Shown here piece after piece: positions 53,091 through 62,500 of a DNA stretch of 64,000 nucleotides. The stretch lies in assembly GCA_025359205.1 (NCBI GenBank), contig JANYHD010000011.1, positions 1 through 64,000 on the forward strand, in the 5' to 3' direction. A program made the position numbers and the translations under genes. The notes below the pieces were generated by a model, which ran no database searches, was not told the origin of the DNA, and worked only from the letters and a program-made list of their open reading frames with translations. How positions within the stretch are numbered: position 1 is the first letter of the stretch; the number at the start of each line of letters is the position of its first letter. The DNA comes from Gammaproteobacteria bacterium (GTDB lineage Bacteria > Pseudomonadota > Gammaproteobacteria > Steroidobacterales > Steroidobacteraceae).

Positions 53091-54469
53091 CCGCCCGCCG
53101 GCCTCGCCAGCAAGGCTTCCAGCTGCTCGAGCGTGCGGCCCTTGGTTTCCGGTGCATAGATCGCCAGGAACAGCACTCCGGCCACGGCCAGCAGGCCATA
53201 GCCGAGAAAGGTGCCGTCCGGTCCGAAGCGGGCCAGCTCCCAGGGGAAGATCATGGTCACGCTGGCGCTGACCAGCGAATTCCAGAAGCCGACCACCGAA
53301 ATGGCCGCGGCGCGCTGCTCATTCGGAAAGATCTCTGACAGCAGCACCCACATCACCGGGCCCAGTGAGATGGCGAAACAGGCGACGTAGGCGATGATGG
53401 CGCAGAGCACGAGCTTCGCATTGGCGAGCTGCGCGACGCCGCTCGTCGCGGCCGACGCATGGAATGCCCAGCTGATCGTCAACAGCGCCAGCGCCATGCC
53501 GGACACGCCGGCGATGAGCAGGGGCCTGCGCCCGAGGCGATCGATGAGCCGGATGGCGACGAAGGTCATGCCGACGTTGACGATGCCGACCAGCACCGCC
53601 TGCCCGTAGGCCGTGGATTGGCCGCCGCCGGCCTGCGCGAAGATGGTCGGCAGGTAGTAGAAGATCGCGTTGATGCCGGTGATCTGCTGGAAGAACGCAA
53701 TGCCCAGCGCAAACAACAGCACGAACCTGAGCCGGCGACCCAGCACGCCGCGAATGCGCGACACACCTGGCGCGGCCTTGAGGCTGCTCTGTATTTCCAC
53801 AATTTCCTGCTGGGCTGCGTCCGCGCCGTGGAGCGACGTGAGCACCGCCAGGGCCTGTGCGTTGCGGCCGCGGGTCAGCAGCCAGCGCGGGCTCTCCGGC
53901 ACCGTGATCAGCAGCAGCAGGAACGCCAGCGCCGGCACGGCCTGCACGCCCAACATCCAGCGCCAGTTGTCGAGGCCCACGCCCACCAGGAAAAAATTGG
54001 AAAAATAGGAAACTGAAATACCGATGACGATCATCAGCTGGTTGAGCGACACCAGCGCGCCGCGCCGTCCGGCCGGGGCGATTTCGGCAATGTAAACGGG
54101 AGCCGTGAGTATCGCCACGCCGACCGCGAGACCACCGCAGATGCGCGCCATGACGAACACGGTAAAGCTCGTGGCAAATGCCGCCAGCTGCGCCGAGGCG
54201 AGGAACAGCAGCGCCGTCAACAGCAGCACGGCACGCCGGCCTAAGCGATCGTTGAGCACGCCGGCCAGGATGTTGCCGGCCATTGCGCCCCATCCCAGGC
54301 AACTCACCGCCCAGCCCAGCCGCAGGCTTCCGGAAACACCGTCCAGTCCGAAGTACTTGCTGATGGGTCCCACTGCGCCCGAGATGACGGTTGCATCGAA
54401 GCCCAGCAGGAAGCCGCCCATGGCCACGACCAGCGCCAATCCGGTGATGTTGAGCTTGTCGGGCTTCAT
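53087..54469 (-). CDS. MFS sugar porter
   Basis: This 460-residue, 12-helix major facilitator of the sugar porter family has GGFLLGFDATVISGAVGPI in helix 1, the motif GDRLGRR-like NDRLGRRAVLL between helices 2 and 3, PESPRWL before the central loop, QQITGINAIFYYLPTIF in helix 7, and PETKGRTLEQLE at the end. It imports a mono- or disaccharide across the inner membrane. It is first gene of the MFS-LacI-GH1 operon and has a predicted LacI site between its promoter and start codon. Confidence 0.93.
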   Translation of the reverse strand: MKPDKLNITGLALVVAMGGFLLGFDATVISGAVGPISKYFGLDGVSGSLRLGWAVSCLGWGAMAGNILAGVLNDRLGRRAVLLLTALLFLASAQLAAFATSFTVFVMARICGGLAVGVAILTAPVYIAEIAPAGRRGALVSLNQLMIVIGISVSYFSNFFLVGVGLDNWRWMLGVQAVPALAFLLLLITVPESPRWLLTRGRNAQALAVLTSLHGADAAQQEIVEIQSSLKAAPGVSRIRGVLGRRLRFVLLFALGIAFFQQITGINAIFYYLPTIFAQAGGGQSTAYGQAVLVGIVNVGMTFVAIRLIDRLGRRPLLIAGVSGMALALLTISWAFHASAATSGVAQLANAKLVLCAIIAYVACFAISLGPVMWVLLSEIFPNEQRAAAISVVGFWNSLVSASVTMIFPWELARFGPDGTFLGYGLLAVAGVLFLAIYAPETKGRTLEQLEALLARPAGG

Positions 54470-54526
54470 GACTGACCGCTATGTGCTAAACGAGCATTTT
54501 TAAGTTGGAATGGTCCAGGCGGCCGG

Positions 54527-54544
54527 TTTCTGCAACCGGTTTCA
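54527..54544. promoter_or_regulatory. Predicted LacI operator (copy 1)
   Basis: TTTCTGCAACCGGTTTCA matches two other copies in the window at 62733-62750 and 62878-62895 (consensus TTTCTGMAACCGSTTKCA). The core TG.AACCG.TT.CA has the dyad and central CG usual for LacI-family operators. It lies just downstream of the predicted -10 of the MFS-LacI-GH1 operon, where bound repressor would block initiation. Confidence 0.75.
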
Positions 54545-54547
54545 GGG

Positions 54548-54576
54548 ATGCTCCCTTTTTGCCCGGGGCATGTCAA
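54548..54576 (-). promoter_or_regulatory. Promoter of the MFS-LacI-GH1 operon
   Basis: On the minus strand TTGACA (54576-54571) is a perfect -35 and GAGCAT (54553-54548) a weak -10, 17 bases apart. The -35 overlaps the stop codon of the upstream halogenase-like gene. The start site would fall near 54541, inside the LacI site, with a leader of about 70 bases. Confidence 0.6.
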
Positions 54577-56069
54577 GTCTTCTTCGCGCCCGCGTCACAA
54601 TACTGGTCCAGGTACCTGCGGTGGCCGGGCAGCTGCGCCACGGTCCGATCGACCCTGGACTTGATGCTGACGAGGAAAGTACGCAGCTCTTCGTCGCTCA
54701 TCACGCCCGCGACAGGGTGGTACTGCTCGGGGCTAATGCCCTGCCCGAGCATGACCTGGATCCAGGAATTCTCGGCGAACAGCTCGTTCGCCGTGCGGAA
54801 CACCCGGCCGGTCTCCCGGAACAGGCGCATGCGATGCGCCAGCGTCGCCGGGATCTCCATGCCGCGGCAATGCCGCCAGAACGGCGTGTCCTGCCGCTCG
54901 GTCAGGTGGTAGTGCAGCACGATGAAGTCGCGGATCTGCTCGAATTCCAGCTTGGCCTGCTGGTTGAACTCCTCGACGTCCGACTGCGCGATGCTCGCGT
55001 TCGGCAGCATCTGCATCATGCGGATGATGCCGCGCTGGATCAGGTGGATGCTGGTCGACTCCAGCGGCTCGATGAAGCCGCTCGACAGCCCGATGGCCAC
55101 GCAGTTCTTGACCCATTGCCGCAAGCGCCGGCCAGCGCGGAACTTCAGCACGCGCGGCTCGGTCAGCAGCTCGCCCTCGACATTCGCCAGCAGCGTCTGC
55201 TTGGCCTGCTCATCGCTGAGATAACGGCTGCAGTAAACAAGACCGTTGCCGACCCGGTGCTGCAACGGGATGCGCCACTGCCAACCGGCCTCGCGCGCGA
55301 TCGAGCGCGTGTACGGCAGCGGATCGCCGACCGACTTCGTCTGCACGGCGACAGCGCTGTCACAAGGCAACCAGTGCGTCCAGTCCTCGTAGCCTGCGTG
55401 CAGCGTCTGTTCGATCAGCAGGCCGCGAAAGCCGCTGCAGTCGACGAACAGGTCGCCCTCAATCTCGAGACCCGAATCCAGCCGCAGCGAAGCGATGGCG
55501 CCGGTGGCCGAATCGGTGCGCACTTCCACGATCTTGCCTTCGATGCGGCGCACGCCATAGGGCTCGCTGAACTGGCGCAGGTACTTGGCGTACAGGCTCG
55601 CGTCCAGGTGGAACGCATAGTTCATGCCGTTCTGCGGCAGGTGCGCAAAACGCTGCGCCAGCGCCGCCTGCAACTCCAGGCAGTACTCGCCGTATTCGCC
55701 CGCCAGCCCGCGCTCGCGGCCGCGCAGCCAGAAATGCTGGAAGCCGGCGGCCCAGTGGTCGGTGCCTGAAGTGCCGAAGGAATGGAAATAGGTCTCGCCG
55801 AGCACGCGCCAGTTCTCGAAGGAAATGCCGAGCTTGAAGGTGGCGTGCATGGCAGCCATGAATTTCTGCTCGTTGATATCCAGCAGCCGATGAAAAATGA
55901 TGATCGGTGGAATCGTCGCCTCGCCAACGCCGACCGTGCCGATCTCATCGGATTCGATCAGGCAGATGTCGAGCACCTGCCCCATCGTCTTCGACAGCGC
56001 CGCAGCCGTCATCCAGCCCGCCGTGCCACCACCGGCAATGACCACCCTTCTCAACTGCTTATTCGTCAA
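54573..56069 (-). CDS. Tryptophan-halogenase family flavoprotein (WxWxIP type)
   Basis: This 498-residue FAD-dependent protein is of the tryptophan halogenase family. It has the Rossmann motif AGGGTAGWM (12-20), GVGEATIP (47-54), K79 in ATFKLGI (equivalent to the catalytic lysine that carries the halogenating species), W263-Q-W-R-I-P268 (the halogenase WxWxIP signature) and EPLEST around E337. All residues expected for halogenation appear present. Homologues are frequent in TonB-receptor carbohydrate loci, where no halogenated product is known. It is the last of the halogenase2-SapC-cupin-halogenase1 run and 29 bases downstream of the cupin gene. A reductase partner is not nearby. Confidence 0.85.
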   Translation of the reverse strand: MTNKQLRRVVIAGGGTAGWMTAAALSKTMGQVLDICLIESDEIGTVGVGEATIPPIIIFHRLLDINEQKFMAAMHATFKLGISFENWRVLGETYFHSFGTSGTDHWAAGFQHFWLRGRERGLAGEYGEYCLELQAALAQRFAHLPQNGMNYAFHLDASLYAKYLRQFSEPYGVRRIEGKIVEVRTDSATGAIASLRLDSGLEIEGDLFVDCSGFRGLLIEQTLHAGYEDWTHWLPCDSAVAVQTKSVGDPLPYTRSIAREAGWQWRIPLQHRVGNGLVYCSRYLSDEQAKQTLLANVEGELLTEPRVLKFRAGRRLRQWVKNCVAIGLSSGFIEPLESTSIHLIQRGIIRMMQMLPNASIAQSDVEEFNQQAKLEFEQIRDFIVLHYHLTERQDTPFWRHCRGMEIPATLAHRMRLFRETGRVFRTANELFAENSWIQVMLGQGISPEQYHPVAGVMSDEELRTFLVSIKSRVDRTVAQLPGHRRYLDQYCDAGAKKT

Positions 56070-56098
56070 GCTTTGCCCCTCGTTCCGATTTCACGCCA

Positions 56099-57112
56099 TC
56101 ACCGGTTCAACTGCTTGAGCAACAGCGCCCGCAGCGAGCGTGCGCGGTTCTCGTCGATCGGACCCAGCACGCCGCGTGCGCGCGCGGGAATATGGGCGAC
56201 CGCCGCGTCGTCGGCCGCAAACACGTAGTGATCGAGGATCTCGCGCCAGGCCGTGCGCTGCTCGCGTGGCAGCCCGCTTAAGACCAGCAGTGCATGCAGC
56301 AGCACGCTGACCGGGGCGCCCATCCAGGCCGGCACGCTCTGCCACCAGTAGTTGACCAGCACGTTGAACGGCTCGAGCGCCTCGACGTGGTGCCACCACA
56401 TCCCCGGAATGTACAACGCGTCGCCAGCGTCCAGCTCGGCCACGCGCGCGCTGCGCAGCGCCTCCGCAAAGCGAGGAAACCTGGCGTAGTCGGGCGCGGC
56501 AAAATCCACCAGGCTGATCTGTTGGCCGGCCGGCGTGAACTCGAGTGGCCCGCCGTAAAGGTTGGGCAATTCAGCCGGCGGAAACAGCGTGAAGCGGCGG
56601 CGCCCGACAGCGACGCAGGCGAGATTGTCGGGCATGTCGTAGTGCGCCGCGATGCGCGTGCGATTGCCGAGCCAGATGCTCGCGAGCGCATCTGCCGGCA
56701 GGCCTGTCACGTCATTTTCGGCACGGAGCCCCGGCAGGCAGGTGTCGATGGTGGTGGAACCCACGTACACCGCCGGTGGCTCGGCGTCGTGTTGGTGGCG
56801 TTCCAGCGCCTCGAACACCGCCTCCAACTTGAGCATCGAGGCCTGGTAGTTGAAGCCGGTGAAATCGTCGTTATAGAAGAAGCGGCCCTGGATTGCGGGC
56901 GGGCCGAACCAGGCGCCGACCGTCGCGTTGCGGTAGTAGCCACGCAGGTACGCCAGCGCCGCAGCCATCGACTGGACGCCCGCGCGCACCAGCGGCCATT
57001 GCGCGACCAGGCCGCGCAGCAGCACGGGTTCCGTCGAACCCAGCACCGATTCACGCCACGCGCTCGTATCGGCGGCGTTGAGTTCGCGCACGCTGGCGGC
57101 GGCCGTCGGCAT
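56099..57112 (-). CDS. Cupin-like (JmjC/Cupin_8) dioxygenase
   Basis: This 337-residue protein resembles Fe(II)/2-oxoglutarate hydroxylases of the FIH/Cupin_8 type. Visible are FFYNDDFTGFNYQ, ASIWLGNRTRIAAHYDMPDNLACVAVGRRRFTLFPP with the metal ligands H157 and D159, and DALYIPGMWWHHVEAL with the distal His (H241 or H242). It could hydroxylate a protein or small molecule. The start overlaps the SapC stop (TGATG), so both are made together. Similar trios with SapC and halogenase-like proteins recur in TonB-receptor loci of related bacteria; the substrate is unknown. Confidence 0.83.
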   Translation of the reverse strand: MPTAAASVRELNAADTSAWRESVLGSTEPVLLRGLVAQWPLVRAGVQSMAAALAYLRGYYRNATVGAWFGPPAIQGRFFYNDDFTGFNYQASMLKLEAVFEALERHQHDAEPPAVYVGSTTIDTCLPGLRAENDVTGLPADALASIWLGNRTRIAAHYDMPDNLACVAVGRRRFTLFPPAELPNLYGGPLEFTPAGQQISLVDFAAPDYARFPRFAEALRSARVAELDAGDALYIPGMWWHHVEALEPFNVLVNYWWQSVPAWMGAPVSVLLHALLVLSGLPREQRTAWREILDHYVFAADDAAVAHIPARARGVLGPIDENRARSLRALLLKQLNR

Positions 57113-57831
57113 CAGCTGCGCCGGTTGCGCCGCTCGATCAGGTCGCGGAAATGCACCGTCGATGCCACCACCATGTACATCGGCTCGAGAAAGCCCTGCG
57201 CCTGCAGCTTGCTCACTGCCGCACCGTCCAGCGCACGCACGCGCTCTTCGTTCACGGTGTAGAACCCAGCCAAGCGACTGCTCGATCCGTCCTTGTGTCC
57301 GACGTCCAGCACGAAGGACTCAAGCAGGTCGAGGCCCTGCAGCGCATCAACAAAGGCCGTGGTCGCGGCAAGCCCCTCATGGAGCGAGCCGAGCATTGAA
57401 CTGATGCGCTCGAGAAACGGGCTGGACCCGCCGTATTCGAGGAACACCGCTTCACCCTCGGTCGAGCTGACCCGCGGGTTGTCGAGGTCGATGTGGATCA
57501 TGGGCTGCGCCGGCTGCCCGGCCTGCGCCACGCCTGGCCCGCCAATCAGGAACGGCAGGCGCTCGACGCTGATCGGGACATAGGTGGCGTCCCAGCCCGC
57601 CTCCGTCAGGAACAGATTCTCCCCGGGCTGGAATCCGAACAGGGCCAGCGGCTGGAACTGGCCCGTGTCGGAGCGCTTCTGGAACACGATCGGGTAGCAG
57701 GACTGGACGCTGCGGAATTCCGCCGGGACGGTGAGCGCGAACATCTGGTCGTCGCCATAGGCCGCCGACCGCGTCGTGACGATGCGCAGCGACTTGTGTT
57801 CGATGTTGTTCAATGGAACGTGTCTGGCCAT
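57112..57831 (-). CDS. SapC family protein
   Basis: This 239-residue protein of the SapC family (named after a Campylobacter S-layer-related gene) has NNIEHKSLRI, FALTVPAEFRSVQSCYPIVFQ, LFGFQPGENLFL and W.ATYVPISVERLPF. The C-terminal half has LRIxxx-like helices and GFYTVNEERVRALDGAAVSKLQAQGFLEPMYMVVASTVHFRDLIERRN. No catalytic site is evident and the true function is unknown. No signal peptide is present, so it probably acts in the cytoplasm. It lies between the halogenase-like and cupin genes in one transcription unit. Confidence 0.87.
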   Translation of the reverse strand: MARHVPLNNIEHKSLRIVTTRSAAYGDDQMFALTVPAEFRSVQSCYPIVFQKRSDTGQFQPLALFGFQPGENLFLTEAGWDATYVPISVERLPFLIGGPGVAQAGQPAQPMIHIDLDNPRVSSTEGEAVFLEYGGSSPFLERISSMLGSLHEGLAATTAFVDALQGLDLLESFVLDVGHKDGSSSRLAGFYTVNEERVRALDGAAVSKLQAQGFLEPMYMVVASTVHFRDLIERRNRRS

Positions 57832-57849
57832 CCGAACCTCTTTAAATTC

Positions 57850-59409
57850 CTAGACGCGCTGCAGCCGGTAGCTCTGCAGGTGATTGAGCAGCGCCCGATT
57901 GGTCGGCAATGCCGCCAGCATGGACCTGCAAAGCGTTGCCGCCTCGTCAAAGTAGCGCTGCGCGAGCGCCGCGTTCTGCACCGGCTCCGGGAGCGCGCGC
58001 GCTTCCGGCCGGAAGCCCATCCCGTACAGCACGTATTGGTAGCTGGCCGATGGAAAGATCTCCTCGATGCGGTGAAAATCGTAGCGCGACGGACTCTGGT
58101 AGCGCCACAGCTCCAGCAGTTCCGCCAACCGCGACTGCACCGCTGCGCTCGCGCGGTGCTCGCGCCAGTAAGGCGAATCGCTGCGCCTGGACAGCAGGTA
58201 ATGGAGCTTGAGAAAGTCGATTGCGCGCTCCCAGCGGTAACGAAACGCGTCGTTGAAGCGCGCTGCCACGGTATCCATCAAGGCGCGCGTCGCCGGCAGC
58301 TGGTCGCTGATCATCGCGGCGGAGAATTCGACCAATGCAAGGGCGGAGGCTTCCAGCGGCTCGACGAATCCAGCTGCAAGGCCCACGGCGACGCAGTTGC
58401 GCTGCCAGAGCGTCTGGCGGTAACCCGGGCGGAACGACAGCTTACGGGGCGAGAGGGCCGCCGCGGTCTTCGCGTCGGTGCCAGCGGTCACGTAGTCGCG
58501 GAGGATCCGTTCAGCCTCGGTATCGGACATGTGAGCGCTCGAATACACGTGGCCCACGCCGCGCCGGGTCTGCAGACCGATGTCCCAGATCCATCCCGCC
58601 TCGCAGGCCGTCGAGATCGTGTGCGAAGCGATTGGCGCGTCCGCCGCGGCGTAGGGCACCTGCACGGCGAGCGCGGAGTCGTTGAACAGCTGCGGCTGCA
58701 CTGATATCAGCGGCACCCCGTAATGCTGTCCCAGCAGCAGGGACGAGAAACCCGTGCAGTCGACATACAGGTCGCCCTCGACGCGGCCGTGACCGGCCGT
58801 GACGACGGCGGCGATGTCGCCATTGTCGCTGGACTCGATGCGGGTGACGTGATCGACAATGTGCCGCACACCGAGTCGCGCAGTGCAGTGCCGCTGCAGG
58901 AACGGCCCGAACTTGCCGGCGTCCAGGTGGTACGCGTAGTTGGCGACCGCGGCATATTCGGGCGTCGTGACCTGCTTGGGTGCGCGCCCGCGCTCGCACA
59001 GTTGCGGCTGGAAACTGACCAGCTCCGCGTATGGAACCGCGGCGTGCTCGCGCAGCCAGGGCATGACCAGGTTGGCCTCACCGTAGCCCTGCGGCAAGCT
59101 GAAGGGATGGTAGTAGTGCTCGCCGCCGCCGTCCGTCCAACCCGCGAAGCGCGAACCCTGCTTGAAGGCCGCGTCGCACTCACGGATGAAATCGGTCTCC
59201 GACACGCCGATACGACGCAGCGTATCGCGCATCGACGGCCAGGTGCCCTCGCCCACGCCGATGGGACTGACGGCGGGCGACTCGACCAGCGTCACTTCCA
59301 GGCCAGGGACGCGCGGGATCTGGTGATCCGCAGCAATGACGCCCGCGGCCAGCCAACCGGCTGACCCGCCGCCCACGATCACTACGCGCCTGACTTGCTC
59401 ACTCACCAA
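57850..59409 (-). CDS. Tryptophan-halogenase family flavoprotein, divergent
   Basis: This 519-residue FAD protein is of the same family as the gene at 54.6-56.1 kb but clearly divergent. The Rossmann motif VGGGSAGWL (12-20) is intact. GVGEGTWP (51-58) replaces GVGEATIP, K83 in CDAAFKQGSRF keeps the lysine, and the WxWxIP motif is altered to WIWDIGL. EPLEAS is present. Loss of the Ile-Pro signature leaves halogenation doubtful. It leads a run with SapC, cupin and the second halogenase-like gene. A terminator separates it from the receptor upstream, so it depends on read-through or a weak promoter at 59410-59450. Confidence 0.82.
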   Translation of the reverse strand: MVSEQVRRVVIVGGGSAGWLAAGVIAADHQIPRVPGLEVTLVESPAVSPIGVGEGTWPSMRDTLRRIGVSETDFIRECDAAFKQGSRFAGWTDGGGEHYYHPFSLPQGYGEANLVMPWLREHAAVPYAELVSFQPQLCERGRAPKQVTTPEYAAVANYAYHLDAGKFGPFLQRHCTARLGVRHIVDHVTRIESSDNGDIAAVVTAGHGRVEGDLYVDCTGFSSLLLGQHYGVPLISVQPQLFNDSALAVQVPYAAADAPIASHTISTACEAGWIWDIGLQTRRGVGHVYSSAHMSDTEAERILRDYVTAGTDAKTAAALSPRKLSFRPGYRQTLWQRNCVAVGLAAGFVEPLEASALALVEFSAAMISDQLPATRALMDTVAARFNDAFRYRWERAIDFLKLHYLLSRRSDSPYWREHRASAAVQSRLAELLELWRYQSPSRYDFHRIEEIFPSASYQYVLYGMGFRPEARALPEPVQNAALAQRYFDEAATLCRSMLAALPTNRALLNHLQSYRLQRV

Positions 59410-59452
59410 CGGTCATTTCCATACAGGATAGCGACCATCCTACACCCAGACG

Positions 59453-59476
59453 AAAAAGCCGCTGGCAGGCAGCGGC
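59453..59476 (-). terminator. Intrinsic terminator after the TonB receptor
   Basis: On the minus strand GCCGCTG-CCTGC-CAGCGGC forms a 7-bp stem with a 5-base loop, followed at once by five T (59457-59453). It is 50-75 bases past the receptor stop and before the halogenase-like gene, so it can limit expression of downstream genes relative to the receptor. Confidence 0.8.
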
Positions 59477-59528
59477 TCGTTCGCCCCCGGTAGCACGCTC
59501 GCCGGGGTATCACGGGGGTCCAGCCTGG

Positions 59529-62500
59529 TTACTTGCCCAGCTGGTAGCGTGCTCCAATCATGAACCGGGCGCCGGTCTGCGTCGCAAACTCTACGGCCTC
59601 GCGCGTGCGGCTGTGCGAACGCGTAGCCCGGTCAGTCAGGTTGATCGCCTCGAGCTGGAAGCTCAACCGGTCGTTGAGCTTGAAGCCGACGTTGGCGTCG
59701 ATCTGCCCATACGGCTCGATAAACACCGGACTGTTCTGGCCATCCTGGCCGGCGTAGAACTGATCCCGCCAGTTGTATGCGACCCGCGCCTCCCATTTGC
59801 TGTTCTCGTAGAAGCCGACGATATTCGCGGTATCGCTCAGGCCCTGCAGCGGGAACTGCGGACCCAGGCTCGCGACGTTGTACTTCAGGTCAGACGTGAC
59901 CTTGGTGTAGTTGACGATCCCGCCGAAACCGCTGTTGCCGAACATGTGCTGCAGGTTCAGCTCCCAACCCTTGATGTTGGCAGAGCCCTGGTTGACCGGG
60001 GTATTGATGTGGAAAATAGTATTGGGATCGATGCCCGGCCGGCCGGCGATGATTCCCTGGGCAGTGGCTGTCGGCTGCGTAACCGCCGGATCGCTACCGT
60101 GATTGGCGAAAATGTAATTGCGTACACACGCGCTGTCCCCCGTGGGGCAGCCGCCGGCGCTCACCGGCGCGGCGATCGCCTCGGCGACCCAGGGACCAAG
60201 GCCCGGGTTCGGAATGCTGTACGGCGTCAGATTGAGGATCGCAAAACCCGGGTAGTTCGTTACATCCTTCTTGAAGTACCCCACCGACAGGTAGCTGCCT
60301 TTGGAGTAGTACCACTCCAGCGCCAGATCAATGTTCTTTGACTCCAGCGGCTTGAGCGCGGGATTGCCCTGCGCACCCGTGGCAAAATCGGGCCGCGCCA
60401 GTGAATCGACCGTCAAGCCGCCCTGAATCGAGCCCCAGTCCGGACGGCCGATGCTCTTGCCCCAGCTTGCCCGGGCCTTGAGGTTGGGCATCAGGTCGAC
60501 ATCGAAGTCGATATTTGGCAACGCAAAACTGTACTTGCCCTTGAAATTGGTGAGGACAGGCGTCGGATCGAAGGTGACGTTGACCTCGTTGGCGGCCACC
60601 CACGCGCTGCTGATGGGAACCTGCACTTTTGCGGGGGACGTCACATCCGTCTTCTCGTAACGCAAGCCCGCGGCGAAGTGCGCCGGGCGTCCCATCTCGA
60701 ACGTGGTGCTGTACTGGACGTACGCTGCGTTCGAATTTTCCTTCGTGGTGCGGTCTGTATCCGTGTAATTCGGGTTGGCTGAGAACGTGGCGGCGCCGCC
60801 GGGGCCCCAGAATGCGATGGCCGCGGCGCGCACGGCGTTGAAGTCCCAGTTGAAGAACTGGTTGAACAGTCCTGGGCTCGAGCTGCCAGATATGTTGGGG
60901 AAGTACTGCCGCAGCGTATCCGGGGTAAAGGCTGAGTCAGGATAGTTGGTTGGGTTGCCCAGGCCACCCCAGGCGTTCTGCTGCACGTTCGAGTATGCCG
61001 AACGGTTCTTGACGTCCGTGAGGCCGACGCCAAAATCCAGCTTCTGGCGGTCGGCGAATTTCCAGTCGCCGCCCAATTGCACCTGCTGGACCTGCGCCTT
61101 CGTGTAACTGTTGCGGAAGCTCGAGCCGGTCGCTTCCATGTAGGCGGGATCGATCGCGCCGTTGAGGCTGGCCGGCAGGGTAACGCCGAACACCGGAAAA
61201 TCGTGCGAGAAATCGACGCCATTCGTTCCACGGAAGTAGCCCGAGACGCCGAGCGTGTTGCTGTTGCCCAGCGGACTGTCCTCGCCGTTGGTAGCGGTTG
61301 AGTCGTGCGCATCGAATTCGAAACTGAGCTTGTCGCTGGCCTCCCACTTGAGGTTGAAGCCAACAGAATTGTTCTGCGCCTTGGTCGCGTAGTCGGACTG
61401 GGCCATTGCCACGTCGACGCAGCCTGGAAACGAGGTGACGCCGTTTGCGTCCGTGACCGGGGTGTCGGAGCAGTTGACAGTCTCGACATAGGACAGCGGG
61501 CCCTTTACGGGGCCGCTGGTCCAGCTCGACACTGAGGGACCAAAGTTGAACCAGGCCGAAATCTCCTGGCGGCGGGTGTGGATCTTGTTCTCGGAGTAGG
61601 TGTAGTCAAGTGTAGCAGTCACGGATTCGACCGGCCGGTATTGGAGCGTCAACTGGCCATTCGTGCGCTTGCGTTCGATGCCGGTCAGGAAGTAACGGAT
61701 GTCCTGCGGCACTTGGTAGATGTCAGTCCCCATCGGCCCATTAGTAATGTTGCCGGCCGGATTGTGAGCGATCGAACCCCAATCATTGCCACCACCGCAG
61801 TGGTTAACTGGAGTTGGAGCCGCGTCGCAAATCGAGTGATACCCGCTCGCCACGCCAGCCTGGTTGTACCCGGCCGCGCGGTCCTGGTAGCTCGCCGTGA
61901 TCGCCACGCCGAAGGTGTTGTCCGCGAAGGTGTTGCTGTAGATGGCGGACATTTCCGGTGTGAACCTGCTGCCCTTGAATTTCTCCGGCAGCAGGGCGTT
62001 CGAGCGGTCGGTGACGGCCTTAACGCCGAACGACGCCTTGCGCCCGGGGCTGTCCAGCGGGCGCGTGGTCCTGATGTTGATCGTGGCGCCTAGGCCACCG
62101 GTCGCGCGATCGGCACTGGAGGTCTTGTGCACCTCTACGGCAGCGATGGCTTCCGAGGCCAGGTTGGCGAAGTCGAAGGCACGGGAATTGGAGGCGCTGG
62201 TGTCGTTGATGTTGGCGCCCGGCATCTGGCGCCCGTTCAGCAGCACCAAGTTCCAATCGGCACCGATGCCGCGCACCGAAATCTTGGAGCCCTCGCCGTT
62301 GGCGCGGTCGATGGACACGCCAGTGATGCGCTGCATCGACTCGGCCAGGTTCGTGTCAGGAAACTTGCCGATATCCTCGGCAACGATGCCATCTACAAAA
62401 CCGGTTGCGTTGCGCTTGAGATTCTCCGACGAGGTGAGGCTGGCGCGAATGCCGGTGATGACCACTTCCTCGAGCGTATTGGGTGCCGGAGCGGCGGCCG

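Noticed and set aside
54541-54560. AGGGA-TGC-TCCCT-TTTT as a plus-strand intrinsic terminator
   Set aside because: The stem is only five bases and no plus-strand gene ends there.
54573-59409. Halogenase-like genes as part of an antibiotic gene cluster
   Set aside because: No synthase, NRPS/PKS, resistance or flavin reductase genes are present; neighbours are sugar-uptake genes.
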